Shown here: positions 1-13,400 of the stretch, piece after piece | How the letters are laid out: the number at the start of each line of letters is the position of its first letter | Numbering within the stretch: position 1 is the first letter of the stretch | Notes under the pieces: model-generated | The model's input: only the letters and a program-made list of their open reading frames with translations | The model's database searches: none | What the model was told of the DNA's origin: nothing | Position numbers and translations under genes: made by a program | NCBI GenBank assembly: GCA_009760855.2 | Contig: WPIO01000014.1 | Coordinates: forward strand, 3,340,501-3,404,500 | Source of the DNA: Cristatella mucedo | Lineage: Eukaryota; Bryozoa; Phylactolaemata; Cristatellidae | Direction of reading: 5' to 3' | Length of the DNA: 64,000 bases

Positions 1-662
1 ACTAGGCATGCGATGGATGCTGCATGCATGACAGCAGTATGACCTTGTTTGTACATAGGTGCTGCGAGTGCAGATAGTAGTCGGCATTCTTAAAAGCAGA
101 GAGTATATCATGAGGCACCCTGTCAATGGATAGGCATGAAATTTTATGTTGACTAGCTGACTTATAGACAGCAAACGAAATAATACCGCATGGTCACCAG
201 TTCATTTCACAGCTGCCTTGTAAAAAGATACCATAAAGGCAGAGACAAATATTCGAATATTCTCTATGACAGCCACCTCACGACAGTGTAAGACTGCAGT
301 ACAGGACGCTGCGACAAGAATGTAATGTAGATGCAAGCAAATGCAAAAGCCTGAACTAGATAGGAGCCGCTAAAGACCCAGCTGCAGGTTGGCTGGCTGT
401 CAATACCAGCAACTCTAAAAACTTGTGTAGATACCTGCATGCTGTAATCGCGATGGAGATGCTTGAGATTAGCAACAAAAGAAGTGATTGGATAGGCATA
501 CACAAATTACGAGGCTACAATTGCTGCGTTTCCCCCGTCTCCTTGCTTATTGTAACCACCTTCAAGTCTCAAGATTTGTGGCACTAAAGCTGTATAGGGC
601 GGGTTTGCTCACTGAGCCGTCAGGGCCAGGGCTACCTCTGTATAAGGCCGACGCGTGTATGC

Positions 663-665
<3 letters not shown>
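1..665. other. No gene recognised
   Basis: This is AT-leaning sequence with only short open frames. I see no conserved protein motif and no complete repeat. If the carboxypeptidase gene at 2246-2551 continues leftwards, some of this must be its intron. Confidence 0.4.

Positions 666-737
<72 letters not shown>
666..737. repeat. (CA)n microsatellite
   Basis: About 72 bp of nearly perfect CA repeats. The long open frames that cross it on both strands are products of the dinucleotide and not genes. Confidence 0.97.
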
Positions 738-741
<4 letters not shown>

Positions 742-2245
742 GCTAATGCGCGCACACACACAGCATGTACACAGGGCGCACACAGGCATCATTGGTGAAA
801 GATCGATTAAGCTGCAGCTCGTTGTCTTGAAGTGTAGCCAGATATTTCGAATTCTTTTTTTAAATCAACAAACAGTACCAATCCTTTTCAACAGGCCAGT
901 GACTGTAAAAAAAAGACTAAAAAAGGTCTGCACCTGCAACTAACCGTGAAACGATCACGATTTTTGGAAGATAGCACAGAGGAGGCATTACACTGAATCA
1001 GCCTCGCCCTCCACTACTCAGTATCAAAGCAATAACGTGAGCACGTGGTGAGCATATGCGCACCTCCAGGAGCATGTGCCCAGCAGGATTGACTCAGTCG
1101 AGAATGGCACAGTGTTCCACGTGGGTCACACTGCAGCCGCTCACAGAACATGCAGTGATCCGACAACAGTATTGTCGAATGGAATCGAATGCGAATGCAA
1201 CTGGTTAAAATATCATTCAAACCAGACTGCTGAACAGCTGTTCTCTCATCGAAGGCTTGCCCCAGGCCATCAGAGGCCCTGGCCTTCCAGGGCTCGCTTG
1301 CAGCTGGCCCATTGTAAGGATTAGCAAGCAGAGAAACAAAGAGGCGCGATTATCAGACCCACTCAACTCGATTTGGCTAATGTACGGCGATTGTACTAAA
1401 CACCGGGTGCGTCGAGACCAGAATTAGCAAGACGACTGTTCAGGGTTAATCGGCTAACCCTCCTCAGTAGTTGTGGATTACAGTCGCTGTGAGACATCAG
1501 TTGCATCTCACCGGGAAGTAGTAGGGCAAAGCAGCAGACTCTCGCTCCGATATCCTCATTACCTAAAACACGATCTTTGTCCCTCATAACCTGAAACATC
1601 CAGGTTTCCAGGTTTCGGGCAAAGCGTGGAGACGGCTCTATCGCGCGAGCTCACGAAACACCGGTGCAATTTTAGTCTTGAGGTAGCTTCTCTGGCCGAA
1701 GCTGCGTCAGGGCTTGAATGTGCATAGGCGGAACAAGTCGAGGCACCAAATACGCTTACAGCAGTGCCCATCTGCAGTTCCAAGTTTGCTACTACGCTAC
1801 CGTAGCTACCGGAATCAGGAGGATTCAGAGGCTTTTCATCGGCCAGTCGATCTGTCGCTCTGCTCGCGTCACTGCAGCAGAGCGGTTCGGGCTCGTGGCC
1901 ATTGCATTCTCAGTCGCCGTCGGGCGAGCTCGAGGTAGCGCCCCATCACCCAATTTGACCCACCTCCGCATGAAAGCGTGCCGACGCCTGGCCAACAATA
2001 TCTGGTTGGAGCTGCCCAGTCGTAGTCAGCCTCCTATTTTGGTGCCTCCGCGGAACAAACTAAGGGCAGCACAGACAGGCCCAATCTAATTACGAGCATC
2101 GACAGAAAAAGATCGAAATGCTAGGCGGGCGAGTACAGGTACAGCTACGAAAGTACTGCTACTGTGAGTGGTGGCTATCAAGGGCACGATTTCGCGGCGG
2201 CCGAGAGACAGCAGCGAAAGGCACTCATCGACATGTCCAACTCAC
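738..2245. other. No gene recognised; likely carboxypeptidase intron
   Basis: I looked on the minus strand for the next M14 exons (His-Xaa-Xaa-Glu zinc site, HAREW-type motif) and did not find them. The donor that ends the exon at 2246 (gtgagt) means that an intron begins here on the minus strand. The interval is moderately GC-rich around 1700-2050 and otherwise unremarkable. Confidence 0.4.
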
Positions 2246-2324
2246 CTCCTGATGCGAATGGTACGACTCAAGAAAGTTGGGTGCCGATCGTTTGCTCCGT
2301 ACAGGTTCTTCAGCATCAATGACA
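2246..2324 (-). CDS. M14 carboxypeptidase zymogen, activation-site exon (partial gene)
   Basis: Minus-strand exon of 79 nt between an acceptor (ttgcag) and a donor (GAG|gtgagt). It reads (S)VIDAEEPVRSKRSAPNFLE followed by SYHSHQE. The RSKRS segment looks like the dibasic cleavage site that separates the propeptide from the mature enzyme. The NFLESYHSHQE stretch matches the start of the mature domain in A/B-type zinc carboxypeptidases, which normally has an aromatic residue, then Tyr-His, then acidic residues. The first base completes a Ser codon left open by the exon at 2418-2551, so the two exons splice in frame. The catalytic domain (zinc ligands, Arg substrate clamp) is absent and should lie further along the minus strand, left of the window. 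Reading the segment as an activation site is inference from family architecture. Confidence 0.72.
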
Positions 2325-2417
2325 CTGCAACGATTTCATCGTGACCCCAGTGACATCAGTCGTCGGGAATCCACTGAGATCACGGTGGCTGCAATACTGC
2401 CGTTATAAAACCACTAC

Positions 2418-2551
2418 CTTTGCAAATTGCTGATGAGGATCTCATATTCGACGCCGTGTTCCTGAAAGAGCTGTTTAACCTTCTGTAGCTCATCCGGTGC
2501 GATGTGAATGTCGACGGGTCGATTCTTTGCTGGCTGCTTCCAAAAGTCCAC
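2418..2551 (-). CDS. M14 carboxypeptidase propeptide exon (partial gene)
   Basis: Minus-strand exon of 134 nt, acceptor gcgtag and donor CAAAG|gtagtg, starting in phase 0. It encodes 44 residues beginning VDFWKQPAKNRPVDIHI, then APDELQKVKQLFQEHGVEY and EILISNLQ. This is the C-terminal half of the carboxypeptidase activation peptide (Propep_M14): the FW motif, the RPVDI beta strand, the helix, then GVEYEILISNLQ. The family consists of secreted zymogens that remove C-terminal residues after activation, commonly as digestive or extracellular enzymes. The preceding exon, which should carry the signal peptide and the first half of the propeptide, must lie at higher coordinates and was not found. 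It could be separated by a long intron filled with the repeats at 2.9-11 kb. Confidence 0.78.
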
Positions 2552-2859
2552 CTACGCAAAAAACGACCAACGACTCGCTCGCCAGTTCATTCCAGGCAAA
2601 GCTGTGACTCCTAAGCAGCGTGCAGTTGTCGTCGGCATTAAAAAGAGCGGCTTGGACGCGAAAAGCGGGTTGTCATGACTACACCCGAGGTAGGCATATT
2701 GACTGAGAAGACGGCTTGAGTTCAAGCGTCTATAACTGTGTTTAGAGTACCTTCATTCGGGATATTTGGCATTGTTGAAGAATCAGTCGTCTTTGGCAGT
2801 TTCCACATTATGAAGCAACGTGAAACTGGGCTCATGTATGCCTTATGAGAAACTTTACA

Positions 2860-3405
<546 letters not shown>

Positions 3406-4595
3406 CGCGACGGTAGCTGCAAGGAGGCAGTAAAAGTCATTGCCTGACTAAACTGACTCTAGATAGGTAATAACTGCTTCCGTTTAACAACTGGGTTCGG
3501 TTCAACCGTAGCTGCTTCAGAAGGAGCCACTTATTGATACACACGATGGCTGTTCCTTCAGTCTTATCTCTCTTCGCCCCTGATGGAGTTCGACAGCTTC
3601 GATGCTTTGGTTAATCGGAGGAGCACGACGGCTGACTGCAGCCGCGACTGCTCAGCTGCGAGTGGACTTCGAGCCGATGGTATTTTGGAGCCGATTCGCT
3701 GACCCGGTAAAACACCTAGAATGGCTCTGAATAGGAGACATTGAGAGATCTGACGACTGAACGGAAAGCGCATCTTCACCGATACACCTGCTCAGGAACT
3801 TTCGGAAGGGTGAACCTTGGCCAGCTTTTGGGGGACGGGGACGGGCGCCACCTTCGTAGGGCACGGCTCTACCGAGAAGGCCAAGAGAGTCAAGCGGTTA
3901 GAAAAGCTGTCTGCCAGTCGCGAGCACACCAGTGGCGGGAAAGAATGTCCAAAAGGGTACTTAGATATCAGGCTCCGAATTTCGATGCACGGCTTGAGGT
4001 TAGTGATTTCTGCTGAGGCCATAAACACGCCGTTGCAGTTACTGGGGAAAAGGCAGCCATAAGCTCAAGTATACAAAACTAGAAAATCTCGAGCCTCAAG
4101 TCTTGTGGTCTAATGATTCCTAGAGCGAAAATGAAATGAATAGGAAAATGTATAAGGTGGAAACCTATTATTTAAAGTGGCTAATACGCCTCTGTGAATG
4201 AAGGTTCGAGCAAACTTTAGTGTTCAGCCTACCCAGTGCAAACTAAGATGCTTGTTATATCGTTATCGACTTCAAGGTTATGTCGCACAATTCTAGGTTC
4301 CCTCATTCTCTTGACTCGGCCTACATATCTGAAATATTTCCGAATCGGACCTAACTACCTGAAAAGCTTTCTAATCAGGCTTCTCATCTTGTCAACCGCT
4401 CTTTTGGCTCTAGAGGTTTAGGCAGTGCCGTTAACCTACCCCTTTGGGGACCGTGCCTACTGTTCCTGTGCTCGCGAATTAAACTCATTAGTGACTGAAA
4501 TCACGATATTTCCTGTCTTGAATAGACATTTAAAAGGAAGCTAAACATTCACCCATTTCTCACAATGATTACTTCCCCTTCCGATTTGTCGTCTA
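3406..4595. other. No gene recognised
   Basis: Several open frames of 60-90 codons overlap on both strands at 3560-4060. None shows a recognisable motif or consistent splice sites. No clear repeat was identified. Confidence 0.35.
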
Positions 4596-4596
4596 T

Positions 4597-4768
4597 GAGG
4601 GCCACAATAGATCAGGGGGTAAGGTGCTCGCTCTTCTAAATTGACGTCACGGGTTCGAATCCGGCAGTGGGCGATCCTTTATTGCCAACTGCAATCGGCG
4701 GGGATAGCCGTTACGGCGCTTCTAACGTCTATGCAGACGAGGCTTGGAAACCAGCTAACATTTATTTA
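4597..4768 (+). mobile_element. SINE family B (tRNA-derived)
   Basis: The tRNA-like head includes an A-box-like stretch (GGGGGTAAGGTGCTCGC) and a B box (GGGTTCGAATCC, 4651-4662). It is followed by the family B body: GCGATCCTTTATTGCCAACTG, then a GATAGCCGTTACGGC element, then a tail near CAGCTAACATTTATTTAT. The same architecture recurs at 16.0, 27.0, 34.8, 42.1 and 58.6 kb. Confidence 0.8.
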
Positions 4769-5059
4769 TCTAGCATGTGCTCATACGTGCTGAAATTGTA
4801 CATACAATCACTAATAGGTTAGAATGTTTCCTTTTTCATCAGGTGCATAGTGCCTCATGGAAAGTGACTTAGTTCTCAAAGGGGGCATTAGTGTTCTTTT
4901 ATTCAAGCCAGCAGAGTGCCGATTTGAGGATTGAACAATGTATACGAATGCACATTGAGGAGTGCTCGCTGATCGCGTGGCTAGCAATGAAGGTTAATGA
5001 GATGCAGTTGACAAGAGCCACTCTTCAATAGGAGAAACTCAACGAAGGTAGACACCACG

Positions 5060-5215
5060 CGGTGGTGGAAGACAGTGAAAAGCCCCCAAGCGCTTAGGGT
5101 GCTCGCCCAGAGCAAGGTCTGAATGAGGTCGCGGGCTCGAGCCCCGAGGCATATGTGAAGCGCCTGATTAGAGATTAAGTTCTCTCGGGGCGCTATATAA
5201 ATGAAAATGAATTAT
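5060..5215 (+). mobile_element. SINE family A (LINE-tailed)
   Basis: The head is tRNA-like (TTAGGGTGCTCGCCC ... GGTCGCGGGCTCGAGCCC). The 3' part is GTGAAGCGCCTGATTAGAG followed by ATTAAGTTCTC and GGGGCGCTATATAAATG. This tail matches the 3' end of the LINE that begins just downstream. Confidence 0.82.
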
Positions 5216-5647
5216 ATAGCTTGAGACGGCTGCCAAGCTGACGCCGAGAGACTGTCGAGAGATCTGACGAGAAGACAGAGCGAATTCAAATTACTTTCTC
5301 TGTTGCTAATCTGTCTCTGCTTGCGTGCTACTACAATGGCTCCTATTGCTCACGTCTCCTCGATAGGCGCCCGATAGTCTTCCTCGCCGGCCCGAGATCA
5401 TCAAACTCGGCATCTGCCTCGCCTCCTGACATAGAGCGCTCTAACGTGCGTTCGTGTTCGTTGCAGAATTCTTCCGAAGACCGAAGCTCTTGCGAACATC
5501 GTATACGGAAACGATACGGCTAAGACCTGTTTAAAGTTATTGTGATTGTCATTTGACCGTAGCGCGTAAGAAATTACGTGCTTATGGACATCTAAACGCT
5601 TATCGCTTCGGGCTGCTGGGTCTCCCACGCCGGCGGCTCCCTTAGCT

Positions 5648-8600
5648 ATGCCGGCGGCTAGTAACCTGCTTGTTAGTTATGATCGTCAGCAGCTGCTATC
5701 GCTACGTCATCGTAGATCAAATGCATTCCTAGATATTAATGTTGTTGCTAAGATTCATGAACTATGCATTAACAAAAGAAAAGCACCCCGTAGCCGCTGA
5801 GGTGGCCGGAACCGCCAGCTCAGACGCCGCTCGTTGGGCGGGAACTTCGAGCTGAGTACCCGCTCGTTTGGTATTCCTAGCATTGTCTCGAACCGCTTAG
5901 CACGCTCCCCCACATGCGTCACTGTAAATCTCTCTAACTTAGTGGTCATCAGGCCTGTTGTAACTCCATCGGCCAGACTTAACGCTTGCCTTTGGAATCC
6001 TCGCTCAATGTGCAATAAACCTCTGGTAATAAGCGACCTCATTTCTGAAAATGGTATTGACCTGCTCGCCCTAACTGAAACCTGGCTGAAATCGATAAAC
6101 TGCCCGACAATTAAAGACACTACTCCATCCGGTTTCTCGTTCTTTCACACCCCTAGATCAATCAAAACTGGAGGTGGGGTTGCTATTATCGTGCGCTCGA
6201 AATTCAACTTCAAGCCATTTGCAGTACCCTCGAAGCAATCTTTTGAATCAATTGTCTTGGTCTCACCCGAAAACAAGCTACCGATAGTGGCAGTAGTCTA
6301 TCGCCCACCAGGTACCAAATCCTCCTTTATCTCAGATTTCTCGGATCTCATTTCGATTCTGTGTGCAAGAAATCGATCCTTCCTCGTTATGGGTGATTTC
6401 AACGTTCGCTTTGATAACTTATCTGACGCTTTCAGCACCGAATTTCGTGTATTGACTGACTAATTGTCTCTTGTGGCTCATGTGCATGGCCCTACCCACA
6501 TCAAGGGTCACACACTCGACCAGATTTTCTCATACAACTGCACTTTATCATCACCAATTATTACCAAATCCTGCTTATCTGACCACATGCAGATCTCATT
6601 CAATCTACAGTGTGTGCCATCATCCTCCTCTAAAATAATCTGTGAATCGCGAAACCTCAAGACCCTTGACATCGATGCTGTCCGTGCGAGAATATCTGCT
6701 TCGACTCGGCTGCTCAGTCCTCCCTCCGATCTGTCATCAGTGGTAGATAGCTACAACACGACACTAGCTGACACGGTCGAAGAGTTTGCACCTCTGACAA
6801 AGCGCACTGTGCGCACCCGCCCAGACGGCCTATGGTTTACCACAGACATTAAACTAGCCAGGTCTACTAAACGAAAGCTTGAAAAAGCATACACAAGATC
6901 CGGACTAACTGTCCATCGACAGGCATATGAAGACTACTGTAAGTCGTACCAATCGATCCTAGCAAAGGCCAAGTCTAGCCTCTATAGAAACATTGTTGAA
7001 TCACAGATGTACAATCCAAAAATGCTGATGTCGACAATAAACCATCTCCTCAACCGTTCCCAGATTAGCTCCTTACCTGATGATCCTTGTGATGATCTAT
7101 CCGATCGCTTCTCTCGATTCTTTGTGCAGAAGATAGACAAGATCAAGGAATCCATCCCTGCGATGACAACCTCCCCACTAGAATGCTGTTCCTCGGTTCC
7201 TGACTGCACCTCAATGTCCGCATTTAAGCAGGTCACTAGTGATCTAGTCCTAAAGTTCGTATCGCAATCAAAGAAGACAACAAGTCCTCTGGACCCTATT
7301 CCCACTGTCCTGCTCCTACGTTGCATTGATCTGCTGCTGCCATGCATAACTACCATCATTAATATGTCATTAGCCTCAGGTCAGGTCCCAGCACCTTTCA
7401 AAAAAGCTGTAGTCAGGCCACTTCTCAAGAAAGCTACACTAGACCAAGAGAACTTAAGCAACTACCGCCCAGTCTCCCTTCTACCATTTCTATTAAAGAC
7501 ACTGGAACGGGTCGTGGCAGACCAGCTAAACTCATATATCGAAACCTCACACCTTGCTACTAAGTTCCAGTCCGGCTTTAGAGCTAATCACTCCATAGAG
7601 TCAGCATTGCTTAGGGTATACAATGACCTACTTAGGAATGCAGACATGTGTAGAGTGTCTCTGCTTGTTTTGCTCGATCTTTCGGCAGCTTTTGACACCA
7701 TCGATCACAAAGTTCATCTAGAGCGCCTCTCATCTCGCGTGGGCATCACTGGCACTACTCTGCACTGTTCAGGTCCTATCTCAGTGGGAGACTCCAGAGT
7801 ATTGACGTGAATGGACAAAGATCATCTGAAGTACCTCTGAAATATGGAGTACCTCAGGGCTCCGTGCTAGGTCCGGTTCTTTTCACGGTTTATACTCTCC
7901 CTCTTGCTGATGTGATTGCTAAGCACAATCTAAGCTTTCACTTCTATGCGGATGACACTCAGTTGTACCTTTGCTTTGATTCCTCCCAGCCTTCGAGCAC
8001 CTCAAATTCTGCTTGCATTGATGACATCCGCACATGGATGGCAGCAAATTTTCTAAAACTAAACGATGACAAAACTAACTTACTAGTTATGGGCAAACCC
8101 GGTGTGATTCAGAAATTGGAAAGGCTGATGCTCAAAATTGGCTCTGCCATCATATCTCCTGTCGAATCAGTGCGAAATCTAGGTGTCATATTCCAAAGCG
8201 ACCTCTCGTTAGACGACCATATCAGCTCCACGGTCAAATCTGCCTATTTTCAGCTTCATAATATTGCTAAAATTCGGGCTTGTTTAGATAAGGATACCAC
8301 GTCCAAGTTGGTCCATGAATTCGTGACATCTCGTCTCGACTTCTGCAACTCACTGCTTACTGGCCTCCCACCAAGTGCGATCAGGCGATTGCAGCTGGTG
8401 CAAAACTGCGCAGCTAGGCTTGTCTGTCGTGAGCGTCGCAGTTGCCACATTACTCCACTTCTCGCCGACCTGCACTGGCTATCAGTCATGCAATGGATCG
8501 ATTTCAAGGTTTTGTCGCTCACTTTTAGGTCCCTTCATTCTTTGGCTCCAGCCTGTCTCCCAGATCTACTCCCCCACCAGGCCAAGCATCGTACCACCTG

Positions 8601-8793
8601 CTTTTCGGAATCCAACAGTTTACCAATACCTCGTACACACCTCAGATCCTTTGGAGACCGTGCATTTAGTTCGTATGCTCCCAAAGCCTGGAACTCCCTC
8701 CCGACCTGCGTCAGTACGTCCCCTGACCTGACCACATTTAAAAGGAACTTAAAAACACACCTATTTAGGACAGCATTTAGTGGGTCCCTGTGA
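5648..8793 (+). pseudogene. LINE ORF: APE endonuclease plus reverse transcriptase, three lesions
   Basis: A single long frame opens at ATG 5648. An apurinic-type endonuclease domain spans about 5970-6610. Visible catalytic motifs are LALTETWL (6064-6087), VYRPPG (near 6300), VMGDFNV (near 6388) and SDH (6578-6586). The reverse transcriptase domain runs from about 7340 to 8100, with [32 protein letters not shown] and the catalytic box FYADD (near 7940-7960). The C-terminal region ends with the conserved [16 protein letters not shown]. The frame is broken by a TGA at 5798, a TAA at 6461-6463 and a one-base loss near 7770 that shifts the frame before 7807. With only three lesions in over 1000 codons, the copy appears to have inserted fairly recently. 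It is not functional as it stands unless these are sequencing errors. Confidence 0.9.
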
Positions 8794-9005
8794 TTCATCC
8801 TTCACGTGCTTATGCGTGCTGACACTGTGCATGCTGCCACTAACCACATTTGCATGCTGACCCTGTGCATGTCACCCCTAACCAGGTTATTCATTTTGTT
8901 TGTTTTTCAAGCATGATTTTACTTACCATTTATTTGCATTTCCCTTTGCAGCAAATGTAAAGCGCCTAGAAAGAGATTAAGTTCTCTGAGGGCGCTTTAT
9001 CAAGT

Positions 9006-9006
9006 A

Positions 9007-9060
<54 letters not shown>
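9006..9060 (+). repeat. (ATT)n tail of the LINE
   Basis: A perfect trinucleotide run directly after the LINE 3' stem-loop. Shorter versions end the copies at 20.7, 23.1, 24.4, 36.4 and 59.4 kb, so the triplet tail is a property of the family. Confidence 0.95.
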
Positions 9061-9968
<908 letters not shown>

Positions 9969-10865
9969 TTTATATGTATATATAACTCACGCCGCGTTTT
10001 TGTTGAATGACCAGCCAAAGCAGACGCGCCGAACTCAGGTTTGTAATAAAAGACCTGATATTGAGCCTTTGCTGCTCATTGTCATCTTCACGTGGCCCTT
10101 TCCCGCTAAAAAGCGTAATTCGAGCCCAGCTATCTTTCGCGACCAAGTGCAGATACACGAGCAGCTTTGTTAGTACACGGAATTCACAGCAAGCTTCGAA
10201 GGTAAATGATAAAGCTAACCGACTTTTGCATACTGCATAGCTGTTGACCAGTTTAAATGGCTGGTCAGGATAGTGCAGGAAGTGTGTCCATGGCGCAGCC
10301 AATCGTCTACGGTTGAAGTACCGCGTCAAAAATGTTGGCTGCACCATCAGCCAGCTTCATCTAGCATTAAACACCCCAAAGGGTCAACCAAACGTTTGGA
10401 ATATATATATACGTTCCTTGGAAGGCATACATCGTGAAGTTCACAGTGCGGCTCGCCATCCTTAGAAATCCTAATCATGAGCTCTTGCGACAAAATGAGT
10501 TAGAAGCAGAAGACAGTAACGTAAAGTAAAGGGTAAATACTTGAACAGCATCATTTACGTAGCGTCAGAAAAGCCCTGGCGGCTATCGCCAGCTTTGCAG
10601 CGGGCATTAAAGGACCGCCTGCTGCTGGACTCGGACCAGCGACCTGGGTCCTGAAGGGCTAGCACCTTCGTCTGGGCTGAGACCCAAGGGCGACGGTAGC
10701 TCGGAAGGTGTAGTGTGGTCGCGCGACCACACCTATCCGTTTTACAGGCTCTGCAGTGTACGGCAATGGCGACGTGATAAAGATTGGTGCATCGGCCTCT
10801 GTCTATGTCATCATATCTGAATACTTCCCTAAACAGGCTTCGCATTGTAATGCTTTTCTTTAGTA
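9969..10865. other. No gene recognised
   Basis: Short overlapping open frames only. An interval near 10590-10730 (GCCCTGGCGGCTATCGCCAGC ... GGGCTAGCACC) could be a decayed, reversed SINE head, but it is too diverged to call. Confidence 0.3.
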
Positions 10866-10869
10866 GTGC

Positions 10870-11165
10870 CTCTAACCAAATCAAACCCTTCAGAAACCTC
10901 ACCTTCAGTTTCTATGTCCCCATAGGTTAGAAATTCATTACTGAATGACGTCATGGCATCCGCTGACTTGACGACATTTAAAAAGAAGCCAGAAACCCAC
11001 CTGTTCCTCGCAGCATTTGCTCCGTCCGTGCGTACTGTCCTTTGAGTGCTCATTCGTACTGTCGCTGAACGTATTATCACTAACTAGTTGACACGCTTTC
11101 TATCCATCGTAGGGAAAATGTCTTGGCAGAGATTTAGTTCTCTTGGGGTTTTATACAAGTGTATC
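10870..11165 (+). mobile_element. Decayed LINE 3' fragment
   Basis: Contains a diverged version of the LINE C-terminus (GACTTGACGACATTTAAAAA, then CCTGTTCC, GCAGCATTTG) and a decayed 3' end (AGAGATTTAGTTCTCTTGGG). It is much older than the copy at 5.2-9.1 kb. Confidence 0.65.
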
Positions 11166-11169
11166 ATTC

Positions 11170-13400
11170 TTGTTGATAATATTAGCTTGCCGACAGATTG
11201 CTCGGAGTTCACTCCCTCGATAAGCCAAGGCGGCTGCGGTGAGCAATTAAGACGCCGAATGGAGCGGCGGCGGCGGCAATGTTGCACAGCGACATTGCCG
11301 CCGGAGCCCGGGAGGACGGCGGTAGAAGGAATCGACCGAGAACTTAAAAAAGCGAAGCAAACGCCGCCACATTATGGTATGGCTATCGGCGACGCACTCC
11401 AGGGCAAACGAACGACAGTCGGCAAAATACGAACGCGTGCCGCGGGCTTCAAACTGGTGCATTACCCTATGAGTTCCCTGAAGGAATTAGGTGAGCTGGC
11501 GACGCAATTGTCTGAAAGCATTTAAAGAGAAGAGACGCGTCATCTTTCGATAACTCGATATCCTGATTTGAAAGAGGAATAGAGACAGGGAGAGCGAGTG
11601 AGAGAGTGAGCCACTGCGCGTTCAGTAAACGACAGCGAATTTCAAAGGCGAGCGGCCATAGTCGAACTCCATCCGAATCAGGTACTGCCGGGGCGCGCTA
11701 GTCGTCTAAACGAGCCGCTCCTGTCGAGCGCCCCGAGCCGCTCGCGCGGACGCACATTCAGCAGCTACGTACATGCGGCGTTGGCGCTGCTGCTTACGTT
11801 GTAAGCGTCCTGGTCGTCGGCCTGCGTCAGCGCGGTTCTTGGATCCTGCCGGTCCGGAGCGTGGCTTTTCCGCGACACGGGGGAAGGCACAGTCGAGCTA
11901 CGCTATGGGCAGCCCCGGCTCCAGCCTGCACGGCCTCTGAATTAGCCAGGAGCGGGGAGATTGGCAACAATGCAGCGTGCTTTTACGATCGACCCACTGT
12001 ACCGCTTGCAGGCGACCAAACTTGGCTTGTCAAAGCCATCGCAAGGCTGACTACTGGCTTTCCATAACCACGTGCGGATTGTAGGTACAGCGAATGGTTG
12101 TCGCAATAGTAGTATAAACCGCCCGCGAAAGGCGAGCCAGAGATGTTCTCGCTGCTACACGAATCGTAAAAATAAGCTTGCACGGTCGCCGCACGAAGCT
12201 AGCGATGGACCAGAGCACTGAGCATTCTGAGCTCCGATGCGCGGCCCGCGTCGCTTCAAGGAAACTCAACGCTCAAGTCGAAACTCGCGCTAGTCTTCGC
12301 TGAGCAGTAGGACATTTCGATGTGCAAGCGCCGGTTGACTGCCTTGTTACTTCTGGCCGCTCAGGCCAAGCATTGCGGATGATGTGGGCAGTGGAAACGA
12401 GAATAGCGGCTCTACCTATAGAGGTTAGGGCAACTAATGCGGCATCATTTGTGCGGAGAGGCAGCTCACTTTCTGCCTTGAGCACGGTGCCCATAGCAGG
12501 CCGTTCAACATGGTCGCCAGCGTCTGTTCATGTTTGCGTTAAATAAACACGACGACGCGTATAGTTTTCATCTCGCAAGATTGACAAATGTAGAAAAATG
12601 CACTTGCTCGATGCGCGCATAAAATAAGGCACCCAAAAAATTAGGAAAATGCAATGAACGCCGGTAGCCAACCGACTTGCTCGATGCTGACTGCGCTCGC
12701 TCGTACCGCGCCAGAGCTTGGGAGCCTCGCGAGCTCGGGCGCCTCTGGCGGCTCTCGATTCAACGTGCACCCGCACGAGGGAGGTACGAAAAGGGTCGCC
12801 ACGATTCGTACGACCAGCGAACGTGCCCTAGACGGTAGGCGGGCGCAGTACTAACCGGGCATTTTAACGAATGCCCCGGTAGAATGCGGCCCATGAAACT
12901 TATAATTGGCCGCCGTTAGCGCTAACAGGATTGATTTGCGAACAGGTGCAGCTTAAGAGCGGCTGACGGAGCTGGGCGCCGGCGCTCCCGCCACCACTGA
13001 ACAATCGGCTGCCTCGCAATGGAGAAGCTTAGTCTCCGACCTTATACTCGGGTTTCGCAAGTAATGTACTGGTCTCGTAATGACTCATCAAAGTAGTCAA
13101 GAAACGCGAGGCCAGGAGGCAGGTGCTTTGCCTTAATTTGATTCTTTTGAAAAGGGCCTCTGCAGAAGCGACGCGCAGGTCCGACGTCTCGGTAGGATTT
13201 CCTTCTGCCACCAATGAAAGCAGTACAAATTACTTTCTTACTAAGAAAAAAGTCTAGCTAATTTCGAAGGATAGAAACTTACAAAGCCAAACCCAGAAAT
13301 GCAGTTACGAACAGGTAAACAAAAAAGATACTTCTCATGCAACCACAGTAAATTCTCAGTAAATTCTAATGAGACTGCGGTTACTGCGAAAGACGGCGCC
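11170..13400. other. No gene recognised; GC-rich patches
   Basis: GC-rich patches lie near 11220-11340, 11640-11900 and 12660-12850. Short open frames occur on both strands without motifs. One of these patches could be part of a promoter or a distal exon, but nothing supports a specific call. Confidence 0.3.

Larger units (their letters stand above)
5220..9060 (+). mobile_element. CR1/L2-like non-LTR retrotransposon, longest copy in the window
   Basis: This is a LINE with one large ORF (endonuclease plus reverse transcriptase), a 3' UTR of about 210 bp and a (ATT)n tail. The 3' end folds as AGCGCC ... AGAGATTAAGTTCTCT ... GGGCGCT. The interval 5220-5640 is probably 5' UTR, but the true 5' boundary cannot be fixed without other full-length copies. 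The 3' UTR and tail recur at many places in the window, which defines the family. Confidence 0.9.

Noticed and set aside
488-943. 151-codon frame containing a poly-(His-Thr) run
   Set aside because: It reads through the (CA)n tract. There are no flanking motifs and no splice support.
1350-1390. Minus-strand NRVEWV as a possible HxREW(V/I) carboxypeptidase catalytic motif
   Set aside because: The key His and Arg-Glu spacing is wrong, a stop follows at once, and no splice sites frame it.
4597-4670. Possible true tRNA genes at sites with A and B boxes
   Set aside because: The heads lack a foldable, complete cloverleaf and are always attached to the SINE body, so they are SINE promoters and not tRNA genes.
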